Origin: Flavobacteriia bacterium
GTDB taxonomy: Bacteria; Bacteroidota; Bacteroidia; Flavobacteriales_D; Crocinitomicaceae
Reading direction: 5' to 3'
Length of the DNA stretch: 64,000 nt
Assembly (NCBI GenBank): GCA_947446925.1
Contig: CANFHU010000008.1
Span: forward strand, 52,220 to 116,219
Below the pieces are notes generated by a model. That model did not search any database, was not told the DNA's origin, and saw nothing but the letters and a program-made list of their open reading frames with translations. Of the stretch, positions 63,617 through 64,000 are shown piece by piece. The position numbers and the translations under genes are program-made. Every line of letters starts with the position of its first letter. The stretch's first letter is position 1.

Positions 63617-63655
63617 AACCCCTTTGCAACAGTTGTAGAGGGGTTTTGTTTTGAA
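63617..63655 (+). terminator. intrinsic terminator after the barrel gene
   Basis: AACCCCT (63617-63623) pairs with AGGGGTT (63639-63645), with an inner CAA/TTG stem, and is followed by TTTTGTTTTG. It ends the barrel transcript before the next gene. Confidence 0.75.
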
Positions 63656-63671
63656 AAATACTTAAACCCTT

Positions 63672-64000
63672 ATGAAAAAACTACTTCTTACCTCAATAAC
63701 TTTTATTGTTGGAACAATAGCTTTAGGACAAAATTCAGTAAATGCAGTAGGAGGAGATATTTATAATAACACTGGTTCAGTTAGTTTTTCTATTGGGCAA
63801 GTGGCAATTGAAAATACATTAAACACAATTGGTTCCATTAGTCAAGGTGTGCAACAAGCTTTTGAAATAACAACACTTAATTTGAAAGAAAACAAACTAA
63901 ATCTTTCATTATCTGCATATCCTAACCCTGCACAAACTCAACTTATTTTACATATTGGGAACTACAACCAAGAAAAATTACAATACAACATAGTTAGTTC
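63672..64000 (+). CDS. type IX secretion substrate with C-terminal sorting domain, 3' end beyond the window
   Basis: The reading frame continues past the right edge. A signal peptide (MKKLLLTSITFIVGTIALGQ, cleaved near residue 20) is followed by NSVNAVGGDIYNNTGSVSFS and, from about residue 85, a type A T9SS sorting domain (LSAYPNPAQTQLILHI). The short middle section implies a small secreted protein. It should be exported through Sec and then the type IX system, whose machinery is not in this window. Confidence 0.82.
   Translation, partial: MKKLLLTSITFIVGTIALGQNSVNAVGGDIYNNTGSVSFSIGQVAIENTLNTIGSISQGVQQAFEITTLNLKENKLNLSLSAYPNPAQTQLILHIGNYNQEKLQYNIVS

Overview
The window is AT-rich bacterial chromosome from a member of the Bacteroidota, most likely Flavobacteriales (a Crocinitomicaceae-like genus is a guess). 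Evidence: a type III glutamine synthetase, a TonB receptor paired with a DUF4249 lipoprotein, a type IX secretion sorting domain at the right end, a lipoprotein TamA-like Omp85 protein, and many promoters of the Bacteroidota form TAnnTTTG with almost no Shine-Dalgarno sequences. I see no tRNA, rRNA or CRISPR array.

Region 1 (1-15.8 kb) is a surface polysaccharide (O-antigen or capsule) locus, nearly all on the minus strand. It has three sugar or lipid methyltransferase-like genes, three glycosyltransferases, a DUF115 protein, a Wzy-like polymerase, a Wzx-like flippase, a compact sub-operon (SDR, 2-hydroxyacid dehydrogenase, CMP-sugar synthetase-like, cyclase, GT2), and nucleotide-sugar genes for UDP-GalNAc (wbpP-like) and GDP-L-fucose (gmd, fcl). 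A decayed acyltransferase lies at the left. No initiating transferase or export/chain-length gene is present, so the locus should continue beyond the left edge.

Region 2 (15.9-56.6 kb) is mostly housekeeping: a J-domain protein, menE, tsaC, an EEP-family phosphatase/nuclease, two adjacent rhomboids, mutL, an acyltransferase, a VWA protein, an ECF sigma factor with an esterase, DUF4249/TonB receptor/yggS/DUF1015, an AAA-DUF4143 ATPase, a Crp/Fnr regulator followed by a DUF2892-rhodanese-rhodanese-(rhodanese-thioredoxin) operon, an O-acyltransferase, TIGR02757, a LolD-like ABC ATPase, ribBA, an XRE-S24 regulator, a MarR regulator, glutamine synthetase III, an FAD dehydrogenase, a DUF6934 gene with a 55-residue partner, a TrmH-like methyltransferase, a TamA-like lipoprotein, a GH25 lysozyme, a 3-hydroxyacyl-CoA dehydrogenase, yidC and pyrG.

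Region 3 (56.6-63 kb) is an accessory island. It contains a Txe/YoeB-type toxin whose start codon appears lost, a 330-bp non-autonomous transposon with inverted ends and a 9-bp target duplication, an orphan HigA-like antitoxin that keeps only a stub of its toxin, a frameshifted AAA-DUF4143 ATPase behind two tandem 31-bp palindromes, a HigBA-type pair, a lone XRE regulator and at least five copies of a structured, modular non-coding repeat. The window ends with an outer-membrane barrel gene and the start of a type IX-secreted protein.

The most interesting signals are the structured repeat family, the transposon, the start-less toxin, the palindrome array with a near-leaderless promoter, a C-tract at the predicted start of the pyrG transcript, and the CMP-sugar-like sub-operon that lacks a synthase. 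All functional statements rest on reading the sequence and on family knowledge; no searches were run.
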